Of a DNA stretch of 64,000 bases, positions 16,949 to 25,308 are shown one piece after another. Location of the stretch: NCBI RefSeq assembly GCF_001302565.1, contig NZ_CP012750.1, forward strand, positions 124,001 to 188,000, given 5' to 3'. Under the pieces are notes generated by a model, which saw only the letters and a list, made by a program, of their open reading frames with translations, made no database searches and was not told where the DNA came from. The translations under genes and the position numbers were made by a program. The DNA comes from Glutamicibacter halophytocola. GTDB lineage: Bacteria; Actinomycetota; Actinomycetes; Actinomycetales; Micrococcaceae. The stretch's first letter is position 1. Every line of letters begins with the position of its first letter.

Positions 16949-17578
16949 TTAGGACTCCTTGACCAGCACGCGGCCGAGGTGATCGGCGAACTGGCGCAGG
17001 GTGTTGGCGGTCAGCATCAGCTGGTCAGCAACCAGCTGATGCCGATGAATGGTGCTTGCCTTGGAAAAATTGGCGATCTCATGGCCCCACACCAGATGGG
17101 TGCGCGAGGCGCGCTTGGAGAACTGCAGCATCTGCAGCCAATGATCTTCCAGGTCATCAAGGTTGTTCAGCCGCTGCACCGCATCGGAGGCCAGTTCCGC
17201 GAGCTGCGAGATCAATTCCAGCTGCTCCGAGGAACGCTCCGAGAGCGGGGTGGAGCCAACGGTCATGATCAGCTCGCCGGTGCCGCGCAGATGCTCCATG
17301 GTTTCGTGCAGGAAGCGCGAGAGCGCATACATGTCCTCGCGCGGCAGCGGGCTGACATAGCTGGTTCGCAGGTGGGTCATCACCGCGTGCACCAGGTCGG
17401 AAGCTTCGGCCTCGGCGCCGGCCAGATCACGCAGGCGCTCGGAACGGGTGCTCGGGCTGCCGATCATTTCGGCCACGCTCTCCACCGATCCACGGATAGT
17501 GGTGGTCAACGCGCGAAGCAGCTCGATGCCACGCGAGGAGGAGGGAAAGACCTGGAACTTCACTTTTGGGCGCACCAT
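16949..17578 (-). CDS. PhoU-like (DUF47) protein, PiT accessory
   Basis: The 209-residue all-helical protein has the acidic/His pattern of DUF47 proteins that bind metal clusters and accompany PiT permeases (AEAEASDLVHAVMTHLRTSYV, with PLPREDMYALSRFL in the middle). It is probably a cytosolic regulator of the transporter. It is the first gene of a two-gene operon (five-base gap to the PiT gene). Such pairs are usually the low-affinity counterpart of pst. Confidence 0.85.
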   Translation of the reverse strand: MVRPKVKFQVFPSSSRGIELLRALTTTIRGSVESVAEMIGSPSTRSERLRDLAGAEAEASDLVHAVMTHLRTSYVSPLPREDMYALSRFLHETMEHLRGTGELIMTVGSTPLSERSSEQLELISQLAELASDAVQRLNNLDDLEDHWLQMLQFSKRASRTHLVWGHEIANFSKASTIHRHQLVADQLMLTANTLRQFADHLGRVLVKES

Positions 17579-17799
17579 TCGGATCGACTGCTTCGGGTAC
17601 CAACGCAGAACAGTTTACGACGTGGAAGTTAACGCCGGGGTTTGATGATGTCGGACCGGGAACGCCTCTCGGCGGAAGGCCGCTCGAAGCGGCAGAATTT
17701 TGGAGCCCGGGGTTACCAGCGGCCCGACACCGCTACCTAGTTTTCTCGCCCAACGCCCCTGCTGTCAACCACAGCGGCCGGTGCGTGCGTTTTCTCACG

Positions 17800-19017
17800 C
17801 TAATGGCGCAGATTCTTTTCTGCCCCGCTCAAGCACAATAGCGCGCAACAGAACCACACCGCGCCAGCCGGCCCCAAGCCGGCGGCCACGGTGCTCGAAA
17901 TCACCGGCAAAGCCACTTGTCCGAGCCGGTTTCCCATCAATCGCACGGCCAACGCCGCACCTCGGTCCACCGGTGGCACCGAGGTGGAAATCATCGTCAT
18001 TGTCATCGGCTGGCCCAGCCCCAGGAAGAAGCCGCCAATGAGCAAGGCGAGGCCGGAAGCCCACAGCACGTCGATGAAGACCGGGGCCAGCGCGATGGAA
18101 ACCCCGGCGACATACAGGCTGGTCACCAGCAAATCCCGGCGCTCGAAATGCGCGGAGAGTTTCGGGATGAACAACCTGGACACCACCGAGGCGCAACCCC
18201 GGATGGCCAAAAGCACACCGACTGCAGCCGGTGTGACGTTATGTTTCTCGGCGACCAGCGGCAGGAAAGCGGTGAGGATGTCCAGCATGGACAGCAGCGT
18301 CATCGACGCGAAGATATGCGATGCCATGCCCTTGATCCGCAGCACCGAGCCAATTGACGCCGAGGAGCGCTCCGGTGAGGTAGCCGACACCGACTTGGAA
18401 ACCCGCGGCTGCCAATTCGGGAGCAGGAACGGCACCGCCAGCAATGCGGCGCCCATGCCGATCCACAAGGACAGGCTGATATCCGCGATTCGTTCCGCCG
18501 ACACGGCATCGGTGCCCGAACCCAGCACCATGCCGGCGATCAGCGGGCCGATGAACTGCCCGGCGGCATAGGCGGCGGTAAACCAGCCGAAGCCCTTGTC
18601 AAGGTCGCTGTCCGGGAAATACCGGGCAATGGAGGACTGGCCGCCGATGGTGAACATCAAATGCCCCAAGCCCAGCACGGCGCTGGCCAGTGCCACCGCC
18701 AGCGCGTTGGGGGCGAGATTAATGCCCAGGCCGCCAACGGCGATGAGACCCACGCCGGCGACCATCAGGAATCGAATCCGGCGGATGCGCGAACTGACCC
18801 GACCCAGCATCATGGCGGTGAACAGCGGAAGGATCGCGTAGGCTGCGGTCACCGCGCCCACGGTGAAGGAACCTGAACCGAAGGAGATGAGCTTATAGGT
18901 GGTGACCGGCCGAACGAGGTTCAATGCGGTCTGCGAAAGCAGCCCGGTGGCGATCAGGATCACCAGCCAGCGCATGATCCCCGAAGAGCTCGCTTTCGAT
19001 CCGGCGACCACGCGCAC
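17800..19017 (-). CDS. MFS transporter, unknown substrate
   Basis: The 405-residue permease has 12 predicted helices in two halves with a basic loop LGRVSSRIRRIR after helix 2. N-terminal LLSQTALNLVRPVTTYKLISFG resembles multidrug or sugar-efflux MFS members. The start is GTG at 19017; another GTG two codons later is also compatible with the AGGCAG upstream. It is the only gene on its message. The 221 bases between its stop and the PhoU-like gene hold no other gene that I can support. Confidence 0.8.
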   Translation of the reverse strand: MRVVAGSKASSSGIMRWLVILIATGLLSQTALNLVRPVTTYKLISFGSGSFTVGAVTAAYAILPLFTAMMLGRVSSRIRRIRFLMVAGVGLIAVGGLGINLAPNALAVALASAVLGLGHLMFTIGGQSSIARYFPDSDLDKGFGWFTAAYAAGQFIGPLIAGMVLGSGTDAVSAERIADISLSLWIGMGAALLAVPFLLPNWQPRVSKSVSATSPERSSASIGSVLRIKGMASHIFASMTLLSMLDILTAFLPLVAEKHNVTPAAVGVLLAIRGCASVVSRLFIPKLSAHFERRDLLVTSLYVAGVSIALAPVFIDVLWASGLALLIGGFFLGLGQPMTMTMISTSVPPVDRGAALAVRLMGNRLGQVALPVISSTVAAGLGPAGAVWFCCALLCLSGAEKNLRH

Positions 19018-19073
19018 CTGCCTAAAATTGCGGGACTAGTTCCTCATCCATCCTAGAACTCCGATCCGGGATT

Positions 19074-19739
19074 TCAGTCCAACGCGTCTTGCCGCCACAG
19101 CCGGGCACAAATTTCCAGGTCGTCGGCGGTCTTGCTCAAGGCCCGGGCTTGCTGGGTCAGCTTGGTCCCGCGTTCGCTATTGGACAGGTCAGCGGCGTCT
19201 GCGTGCTCGGTCATGCCCAGCACCAGCACCCGGCAATAAGCCGCGGTGCGTTCCAGCGCGTGGGCAAAGTCTCCATCAAAAGCGCCGGAAAGAATCGACC
19301 CGGTCATCTTCTTCAGCTCTTCAGCCGTCGGCGGCTCGGCAACGCCGGCAACGATGCGTTCCACCTGCGCGCGGTGGGCACCGGCTTGGAAGCGGGCCGA
19401 GTGCACTTCGGGCTTGCCCATGGTCGCCGCGCGTACTGCGTACAGCCTCCACAGGGCCCCGGGCAGCGAATGGGCCGGCGCCTCGCTCCACAGCTCAGCC
19501 AGGACTTCCAGGCCCTCGTCTTCTGCCACCGCGATCAGCCGGTGGGACACTTCCGGATCATTGTTCTCGATGCCCCGGCGCACAAAGGCCTGGGCTGAAA
19601 GGTGGGCGGCTTCCGAAACGCGCGCCGGATCGGCCCCGCCTTCGTAGGGCTCGAATTCCTCTGGCGCGAATGGGCGTGGTTTGTGATGGCGGTATCCGGC
19701 ATCCTGGGCAACTTTAGATCCTGCGCGTGCACCTTTCAT
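19074..19739 (-). CDS. Conserved actinobacterial hypothetical protein
   Basis: A 221-residue soluble, helix-rich, acidic protein (theoretical charge clearly negative) with no signal peptide or membrane segment. An opening basic stretch (residues 1-22) is followed by many Ala/Glu-rich helices. I do not recognise a family or motif. It lies between an MFS gene and tRNA-Lys; the start ATG lacks a good ribosome-binding site. Confidence 0.6.
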   Translation of the reverse strand: MKGARAGSKVAQDAGYRHHKPRPFAPEEFEPYEGGADPARVSEAAHLSAQAFVRRGIENNDPEVSHRLIAVAEDEGLEVLAELWSEAPAHSLPGALWRLYAVRAATMGKPEVHSARFQAGAHRAQVERIVAGVAEPPTAEELKKMTGSILSGAFDGDFAHALERTAAYCRVLVLGMTEHADAADLSNSERGTKLTQQARALSKTADDLEICARLWRQDALD

Positions 19740-19899
19740 GGGCTCAAGAATACTCGCTGAACCTTGGTGCTTCGTTAACGGGTGTTGCGCCTCATATCGC
19801 CCGGGATTCAGCAGGTTTTAACGCCAGCGCACCGGCGGAAACCGCCGATTAATACTCATGCGGTTCCATCGGGTAGTATGGATTTTGGCCTTGTGCCGT

Positions 19900-19972
19900 G
19901 CGCCTTTAGCTCAGCTGGTAGAGCACTGGACTTTTAATCCATTGGTCGCGGGTTCGATCCCCGCAGGGCGCA
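19900..19972 (+). tRNA. tRNA-Lys (anticodon UUU)
   Basis: Seventy-three bases fold into a cloverleaf: acceptor GCGCCTT with AGGGCGC, D-arm AGCTCAGCTGGTAGAGC, anticodon loop CTTTTAA giving anticodon TTT, and T-arm GCGGGTTCGATCCCCGC. The discriminator is A; CCA is not encoded. Confidence 0.96.
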
Positions 19973-19980
19973 CAAAAAAT

Positions 19981-20022
19981 GAAATAGGATCCAGCTTGCT
20001 CCTGCAAGCTGGATCCTATTTC
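19981..20022. terminator. Bidirectional terminator between tRNA-Lys and the hydrolase gene
   Basis: A perfect 19-bp stem (19981-19999 with 20004-20022) and a TCCT loop. Read on the minus strand it is followed by a run of T, so it ends the convergent hydrolase message well; read on the plus strand it has only a short T-rich flank. Confidence 0.9.
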
Positions 20023-20194
20023 GTCTTAACAGCGGGGCTGGGGAGGCCGCCCAGCCAGATGGGCCAACAACGGGTGCTTTGGTGCATTTTGAGCGTCCCG
20101 GATATAAGAGCCTGAATCAGCGGGCAACCTTGGAGCCGCCGATTCGCCATTGGCCGCCCAAGCTCATCTTCAGGAACTTCGGCGTCCCCAGCAC

Positions 20195-20785
20195 TCAGGC
20201 GTAGGGCTCCAGGAACTTGATCATGCGCTCCATGACCAAGGCGCGAGCTTCGGGGTCGTGGGAACGCAACGAGCTATCGGTAAACAGGTGCTTGTTTCCG
20301 GGGTAGGTGAACAGCTGGGCCAGCTCCCGGCCTTCGCCTTGCGCAAAGTCCTGCGCCGCTTCCAGATCGCCTTCCTTGGCGAAGAATGGATCCTCGTCCA
20401 TGCCATGGATCTGCACCGGAACATTTTCCGGCCATGGGCCGAAGCTCCATTCAGCGTCCAGGCCCACAAAGGATTCGAGCAGGATGGCGGCTACCGCCCC
20501 GGGACGCTGCTGCGCGCACTGCTGGGCCAGCGCTGCGCCCCACGAAGTGCCGATGTAGACCAGTTCTTCGGGCAATTTGCTGAACAGCTTGTCAACGCGT
20601 TCCTGGATCTTGTCTTCGCTGAGCTTGTTGGCCATGCGGATGCCGGCCTCAAGATCCTTGGGCAGCTTGCCCGCGAACAGGTCCAGGGTGTGAACCGCAT
20701 GCCCCGCGGCACGCAATTGCGCTGCCATTGCCTGGACTCCGGGGGTAAGCCCTTGGACGTGGTGGAACAAGACAATGGTTGCCAT
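20195..20785 (-). CDS. Dienelactone hydrolase-family alpha/beta hydrolase
   Basis: The 196-residue protein has a compact alpha/beta-hydrolase fold: FHHVQGLTPGVQAMAAQLRA at the start, a nucleophile elbow GTSWG (Ser rather than the Cys of true dienelactone hydrolases), an acid region MDEDPFF and the histidine in YPGNKHLF. It is likely a small esterase or dienelactone hydrolase-like enzyme; the substrate is unknown. It follows the small gene at 20806 by 20 bases. Confidence 0.8.
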   Translation of the reverse strand: MATIVLFHHVQGLTPGVQAMAAQLRAAGHAVHTLDLFAGKLPKDLEAGIRMANKLSEDKIQERVDKLFSKLPEELVYIGTSWGAALAQQCAQQRPGAVAAILLESFVGLDAEWSFGPWPENVPVQIHGMDEDPFFAKEGDLEAAQDFAQGEGRELAQLFTYPGNKHLFTDSSLRSHDPEARALVMERMIKFLEPYA

Positions 20786-20805
20786 GGCAGTACTCCTAGG
20801 GGTCT

Positions 20806-21057
20806 CTAGCGTTCGTCGACGAGATTGTTGATGCGCCGGGGCAGATGCTCAAGAGCTGCATCCCAGCCGGGCATTTGGCTGTTGATTTCCACGCTGTAGC
20901 CCTCAACCAGCATGAATTCAGCGCAGGTGAGGGCATCCTGGCCGGAGCCGGTTTCATAGATGAAGGCGCGTTTGATGTCCTGCCAGAGCAGGGTTGCGGA
21001 CTGGTCGATCACGAGGCCGGTATTGACGACTTCGACGGTGCGCTGGGGATAGGACAT
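20806..21057 (-). CDS. Small conserved hypothetical protein
   Basis: An 83-residue acidic protein with no cysteine-rich or membrane segment and no recognised domain. ATG at 21057 is preferred to TTG two codons earlier. It is directly upstream of, and co-directional with, the dienelactone hydrolase-like gene (20-base gap). Coding is supported by its clean frame and proximity, but not by a recognised family. Confidence 0.55.
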   Translation of the reverse strand: MSYPQRTVEVVNTGLVIDQSATLLWQDIKRAFIYETGSGQDALTCAEFMLVEGYSVEINSQMPGWDAALEHLPRRINNLVDER

Positions 21058-21132
21058 GGTCAACTTGCTTTCGGGGTCCTCGGCGGTGTGCTTTGAACAA
21101 GTCTAGACCGGCAGCACACCGCCGTGGGGGAA

Positions 21133-22737
21133 TCATGCCGGATTCGGGTAGGACTTCACCAAGCTCCCATGCGGGCCTACCTCCAGCAAATAGTCCAGAT
21201 CCAGCTGCGACAAGAAATGCTGATCGTGGCTGACCACCAGCAACGCACCCTTGTAGGCGCCCAGCGCTTCGCCGAGCTGGCGCACGCTGTCCATATCCAG
21301 ATTATTCGTGGGCTCGTCGAGGATGAGCAGCTGCGCGGCGGGTTCTGCCAGCAGCAGCGTCGCCAGATATACCCGGAAGCGCTCGCCGCCGGAAAGCACC
21401 GCCAGCGGCCGGTCGGCGCTGGAGCCGCGCAACAGCAACCGGGCCAGCATGTTGCGCACGTGATTCGCGGTGGCCTTGGGCGCCACGGCGGCCACATTGT
21501 CCATGGCGCTCAACTCCTCGTCCAAGCCGTCCAAGCGCTGGGGCAGATATCCAATCCGGTCCAGGAAGAGCTTTCCGCCCAGCGAGGGCCCGGCATCAAC
21601 TCCTGCGAGCATCGCCTTGAGCAGCGTGGTTTTCCCCGAGCCGTTGGGTCCGACAAGGCCCACTCGTTCTGCTCCCTGGATGATGAACTGGCGATCGGCC
21701 GAACCGAGCATCGCCACTTGCTTGCCCGAGGGCAGCAGCGGATCGGCCAACTCGATGTTGATGTGCTCGACCTGCCGCACCCGCTGATCGGCATCATCGA
21801 GCCTGGCTTGGGCGGAATCGACCTTGCCATCCAGGTTGGAGCGCATCTTTCCCGCGTTGGCCTCGGATTTCTGGCGAAGGTGGTTGGCCAGGATCTTGGG
21901 CATTCCGCCGGAAAGCTGGACGGCCCGTCCCTGGCGCTTGGCGCGCGCCAGCTTCGTTTCCGCTTCGACCCGCTGGCGCTTTTCCACCTTCAAGGATGCC
22001 TGGGCGGTTCTGGCTGCCTGCTGCGCCGCCTGCTGCTCGGTTTCGAGCTGCTCGCGGTAGGCGCTGAAGGGGCCGCCGAAAACACTGAGCTCCCCGTCGT
22101 GCAGCTCCACCGTATGCTCCATGAGCTCGAGCAGCTCGATATCGTGGCTCACCACGACCAAGGTGCCCTTCCACGTGCGCACCATATCGTAGAGCAGCTC
22201 ACGGGTCGGCCGATCGAGGTTATTCGTGGGTTCGTCGAGCAGCGTGATGGGCGAGTCCGCCAGGCGCAGGCCGAGCACAGCCAGCAGCATTGTTTCCCCG
22301 CCCGATAACGTGGCTATCCCGCGGCCCAGGTCCAGGCCGTCAAAGCCCAACGGAGCCAGCTCAGCCCGAACCCGGGCTTCCACATCCCAATTCGCGCCGA
22401 CCGCATCGAAATCCGCCGGATCGACACTGCCCGATTCGATGGCTTCGATCGCGGCCAGGACTCGATGAATCCCGAGCAGCTGCGCGACGGTGGTGTCCTG
22501 CTCCAAAGCGAGGGTTTGCGGAAGATAGCCCAGTGGCGCGTTGGCTTCCGCGGTTCCGCTGGTGGGCCGCAACTGCCCGGCGATCAATTTCAGCAACGTC
22601 GACTTGCCGCTGCCGTTGGCGCCGATCAATCCGGTCCGGCCGGAGGGAAATGTGCCGTCCACATGGGCCAGGGCGCGTTCCCCCGAGGGCCAGGCGAAAC
22701 TGAGGTTCTTCAGGGTGATAGGTGGTGTCATAGACAT
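21133..22737 (-). CDS. ABC-F family ATPase
   Basis: The 534-residue protein has two ABC modules in one chain and no membrane segments. Module 1 has Walker A GANGSGKST and signature LSGGE; module 2 has GPNGSGKTT, signature LSGGERFRVYLA and Walker B LLILDEPTNNLD. The linker between them (about residues 225-300) is a charged helical pair typical of ABC-F proteins that act on the ribosome in translation control or antibiotic protection. ATG at 22737 is supported by AGGAGGA six bases upstream. Which ABC-F subtype it is cannot be told; the lack of a long basic C-terminal tail is compatible with several. Confidence 0.9.
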   Translation of the reverse strand: MSMTPPITLKNLSFAWPSGERALAHVDGTFPSGRTGLIGANGSGKSTLLKLIAGQLRPTSGTAEANAPLGYLPQTLALEQDTTVAQLLGIHRVLAAIEAIESGSVDPADFDAVGANWDVEARVRAELAPLGFDGLDLGRGIATLSGGETMLLAVLGLRLADSPITLLDEPTNNLDRPTRELLYDMVRTWKGTLVVVSHDIELLELMEHTVELHDGELSVFGGPFSAYREQLETEQQAAQQAARTAQASLKVEKRQRVEAETKLARAKRQGRAVQLSGGMPKILANHLRQKSEANAGKMRSNLDGKVDSAQARLDDADQRVRQVEHINIELADPLLPSGKQVAMLGSADRQFIIQGAERVGLVGPNGSGKTTLLKAMLAGVDAGPSLGGKLFLDRIGYLPQRLDGLDEELSAMDNVAAVAPKATANHVRNMLARLLLRGSSADRPLAVLSGGERFRVYLATLLLAEPAAQLLILDEPTNNLDMDSVRQLGEALGAYKGALLVVSHDQHFLSQLDLDYLLEVGPHGSLVKSYPNPA

Positions 22738-22967
22738 GCAGGGTCCTCCTACGATTGTGCAGGGGCCGCCGGCTAGGGGAATCACGGAACTGGCTCAACC
22801 TTCAAGGGGAGCCGAAAAGAAATGGATACCGAAGCCGGTAGCCGAAATGAACAAGGTGCACCGGTCAGATTCGGCGCGTGGTCATTGGCTGGCTTAGTAG
22901 GTATCCATGCCATCGAGTGTAGCAGGCAGGATTTCGGCTCGTAACCCCCGGCCGGCGCTTAACGGCA

Positions 22968-23001
22968 TTCGGCCCGCATCCATGGGTGGATGCGGGCCGA
23001 A
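22968..23001. terminator. Hairpin downstream of menG
   Basis: A perfect 15-bp stem (22968-22982 with 22987-23001) and a 4-base loop, without a T-tract, in the 284-base gap between menG and the ABC-F gene. It sits 21 bases past the menG stop. The rest of the gap shows no gene. Confidence 0.7.
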
Positions 23002-23021
23002 AAGCCAAAGCTGCGGAAGGC

Positions 23022-23723
23022 CTACTTGAAGGCGCGGTGCACCGCGACGATGCCGCCGGTCAGATTGCGGTATTCCACATTCTTCCAGCCGACGTTGAGG
23101 AATTTGGCGCCCAGGTCTTCCTGGTTCGGCCACGCCGCGATGGATTCGGCCAGGTAGGCGTACGCGGTCGGGTTTGGCGATACCAGGTAGCCCAGCGCCG
23201 GGATGACGCGCGGCAGGAATTGCTGGTAGGCCACCTTGATCGGGGCCACCGTCGGGGTGGAGAACTCGGCGACGACGATGCGCCCGCCAGGCTTGGTCAC
23301 GCGGCGCATTTCGGACAGCGCCTTTTCGGTGTCGTCGATATTGCGCAGCCCATAGGAAATGGTGACCGCATCAAAGGTGCCATCCTCGAAGGGCAGCTCG
23401 TGGGCGTCGCCGTAGACGAAGTCCAGCTGCGGGTAGCGCTTGCGCCCCTCGGCGAGCATGCCGTTGGACATGTCGCAGGCGGTCACCTTCGCGCCGGCCT
23501 CGGCCAGCGGGACCGAGGAGGTTCCGGTGCCGGCGGCCAGGTCGAGGATGCGCTCGCCGGGCTTCGGCGCGATGGCCTCGGTGGTGATCTTGCGCCAGTA
23601 GTTCACAATGCCGCCGGTCATCAAGGTATTGAGCAAGTCGTAGCGTGGAGCCAGCTTGTCGAACATGTCCTGAACCTGGTCGGCCTTCTTGTCCAGGCCT
23701 GCGCGCGCGTTGTGAGAACTCAT
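23022..23723 (-). CDS. menG: Demethylmenaquinone methyltransferase (MenG/UbiE)
   Basis: Performs the last step of menaquinone synthesis, SAM-dependent methylation of demethylmenaquinone. The 233-residue protein has the family opening VQDMFDKLAPRYDLLNTLMT, the SAM motif LDLAAGTGTSSV, VYGDAHELPFEDGTFDAVT and the GLRN box (ISYGLRNIDD) plus the UbiE C-terminal region. ATG at 23723 gives the usual length; the frame is open further upstream but overlaps nothing recognisable as coding. It is named menG because actinobacteria use menaquinone. Confidence 0.95.
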   Translation of the reverse strand: MSSHNARAGLDKKADQVQDMFDKLAPRYDLLNTLMTGGIVNYWRKITTEAIAPKPGERILDLAAGTGTSSVPLAEAGAKVTACDMSNGMLAEGRKRYPQLDFVYGDAHELPFEDGTFDAVTISYGLRNIDDTEKALSEMRRVTKPGGRIVVAEFSTPTVAPIKVAYQQFLPRVIPALGYLVSPNPTAYAYLAESIAAWPNQEDLGAKFLNVGWKNVEYRNLTGGIVAVHRAFK

Positions 23724-23782
23724 GATTCCAAGTGTTTCATATTTGCGCGCGCCTCGGCGCCGGATGTGGGGCGAATCGCCAA

Positions 23783-24754
23783 CTAGAGGATCGATTCGAG
23801 CCGGGCGTAGCTTGCCTCCATTCCGTCGGTCATTCCGGTGGCGAGCACCATGTCGCGGGTTTGCGCGTCCGGGTAGGTGATGAGGACGGTCAGCAGGGTG
23901 CCGCCCTCGTTGGGTGTCAGCGTCAGCTCGTTCACCGTGGCCGGGTACTGCGTGTCGATCATTTGCTCCGTGGTCCGCTCGTAGGACCGGGGCAGCGTTT
24001 CGAGCACGGTTCCGGTGAATCCAAAGCCCGAGCCGGCCTCGGTCGAGAGCGGTTCCCACCAGTATCGGTAGGTTTCCCCGGCCTCTTGCGCCGTCACGCA
24101 TTCGGCCATCTGCCATCCGTCAGGGCCGAGCATCCAGCGCTTCATGAGCTGCTCGTCATGGTGGGCCCGCCAGACTTGCTCGACCGTCCCGCGAACCAGG
24201 CGGGTGATGCGCACCTGCGTGTCCGACAGGATCTGCGTATCGGTGCCGAAATTCTGGGCGTAGTTGCGCAGGTCCATGAGGACCTGTTCGATCTGGCTCA
24301 TGGCCGAACGGGTGCCATCGATCATGCCCATTTCCACGACCTGTTCCAGTTCCTCGGCGGAATCGAAGGCGGCGGTAATGGTCAGTTTTGATCCTTCGGC
24401 GGTCGGGTCGAAGGAAAAGACCATGCGGTTGACCGGCAAATCGGAGTTCGGGGTGCCATCGGCATGTGCAAAGCCGTCGCTGACTTCGAAGAATTTGTGC
24501 TCGACGACTTCGTGCCAGAGCCAATAGCCGTGGAACTCTTCGCCTTCGGGCGAGGTCATGTGGTAGTTGGAACGGCCGCCGGGCGTTGCATCGTGGCGGG
24601 TGAACGTTGCCGGGTATTCGACCGGTCCCCAGAACTTCTCGATCTGCCGGGCGTCCAGGTAGGCGTCCCAGAGCCGGGAAACCTTGACCGGGAATTCAGC
24701 GTGGACGGTGAGCGAGAGTGCTTCGGGATCTTTGACTACGGATGTGACAGGCAT
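23783..24754 (-). CDS. Tandem SRPBCC (AHSA1-type) protein
   Basis: The 323-residue protein holds two START/Bet v1-type AHSA1 domains in tandem, about residues 10-165 and 170-323. Both start with a motif like RLWDAYLDARQIEKFWGP or QVWRAHHDEQLMKRWMLGP and end with a TEGM-like helix. The fold binds hydrophobic ligands; a substrate is unknown. It is 11 bases downstream of the ArsR regulator, a common pair in actinobacteria in which the repressor controls the SRPBCC gene. Confidence 0.82.
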   Translation of the reverse strand: MPVTSVVKDPEALSLTVHAEFPVKVSRLWDAYLDARQIEKFWGPVEYPATFTRHDATPGGRSNYHMTSPEGEEFHGYWLWHEVVEHKFFEVSDGFAHADGTPNSDLPVNRMVFSFDPTAEGSKLTITAAFDSAEELEQVVEMGMIDGTRSAMSQIEQVLMDLRNYAQNFGTDTQILSDTQVRITRLVRGTVEQVWRAHHDEQLMKRWMLGPDGWQMAECVTAQEAGETYRYWWEPLSTEAGSGFGFTGTVLETLPRSYERTTEQMIDTQYPATVNELTLTPNEGGTLLTVLITYPDAQTRDMVLATGMTDGMEASYARLESIL

Positions 24755-24765
24755 GGGAATGCTCC

Positions 24766-25104
24766 TTATGTGTCCTCGTCGGCGAGGAAATCATCGAGCC
24801 GGCTGATGCGCTGGCGCCAGATGTCTTCGAGGGAAGAGAGTAGTTCTTGTGCGTGCCGGATGGTGTCCGGCTGCCCGCGAACTATGCGTTCGCGGCCACG
24901 TGCGATTTTTATGACCAGGCCAGCGGCCTCCAGTGCTGCGACGTGTTTCTGGACGGCCGCAAAAGACATGTCGTAGCTTGCGGCAAGTTCCGAAACGCTC
25001 ACCTCGGCGTGAAGGGTCCGCCGCACGATATCTCGTCGTGTGGCATCGGCCAAGGCGCGGAAGACCTTGTTTGTCTGTTCTTCGCTCAACTCATATACAA
25101 CCAT
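24766..25104 (-). CDS. ArsR-family transcriptional regulator
   Basis: A 112-residue winged helix protein: FRALADATRRDIVRRTL, then the recognition region SVSELAASYDMSFAAVQKHVAAL and wing VIKIARGRERIV. No cysteine pair is present, so metal sensing is unlikely and the ligand is probably organic. ATG at 25104 is placed inside an operator palindrome and the transcript looks leaderless; a start seven codons upstream is possible. It is first in an operon with the SRPBCC gene. Confidence 0.85.
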   Translation of the reverse strand: MVVYELSEEQTNKVFRALADATRRDIVRRTLHAEVSVSELAASYDMSFAAVQKHVAALEAAGLVIKIARGRERIVRGQPDTIRHAQELLSSLEDIWRQRISRLDDFLADEDT

Positions 25105-25116
25105 TTGGTTGTATAT
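25093..25116 (-). promoter_or_regulatory. Operator palindrome spanning the arsR start codon, with -10 box
   Basis: Two 11-bp arms (ATATACAACCA, 25093-25103, and TGGTTGTATAT, 25106-25116) flank two bases. The ATG of the arsR-type gene (25104-25102) lies at the centre. On the minus strand TAATAT (25113-25118) fits a -10 box eight bases before the ATG, so the message would be leaderless and repressor binding would cover the start site. Confidence 0.75.
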
Positions 25117-25285
25117 TACCCCCATGATGCGGCGCGAGTAAAGGGGTGGAGCAAAATTGATTGCCAATAGTCCACTTGTCACCTATATTTCTTAGCGGGA
25201 AATAGATGACTTGTCTCCCATCGGGTAGTGGTCCAGGACTATTGCGCCGCACGAGCCGCTCGCGAGGCCGGATTGCCAAAATATA

Positions 25286-25297
25286 TAGACTGGTCTA
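25286..25297 (+). promoter_or_regulatory. TetR-type operator and promoter of the tetR-SDR unit
   Basis: TAGAC-TG-GTCTA (25286-25297) is a perfect inverted repeat in an A/T-rich frame. A candidate promoter is TTGCCA (25273-25278), 17-bp spacer, TATTTT (25296-25301), so the operator covers the end of the spacer and part of the -10 box. The palindrome resembles the LmrA/QdoR boxes of Bacillus that regulators of the same C-terminal type recognise. Confidence 0.7.
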
Positions 25298-25308
25298 TTT
25301 TTAACTCC

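Noticed and set aside
17579..17799. Small gene or PHO box in the gap upstream of the PhoU-like gene
   Set aside because: No frame with a ribosome-binding site and no 11-base GTTCACC-type repeat was found.
23724..24116. N-terminal extension of menG
   Set aside because: The extension is an out-of-frame shadow of the SRPBCC gene and makes the protein too long for the family.
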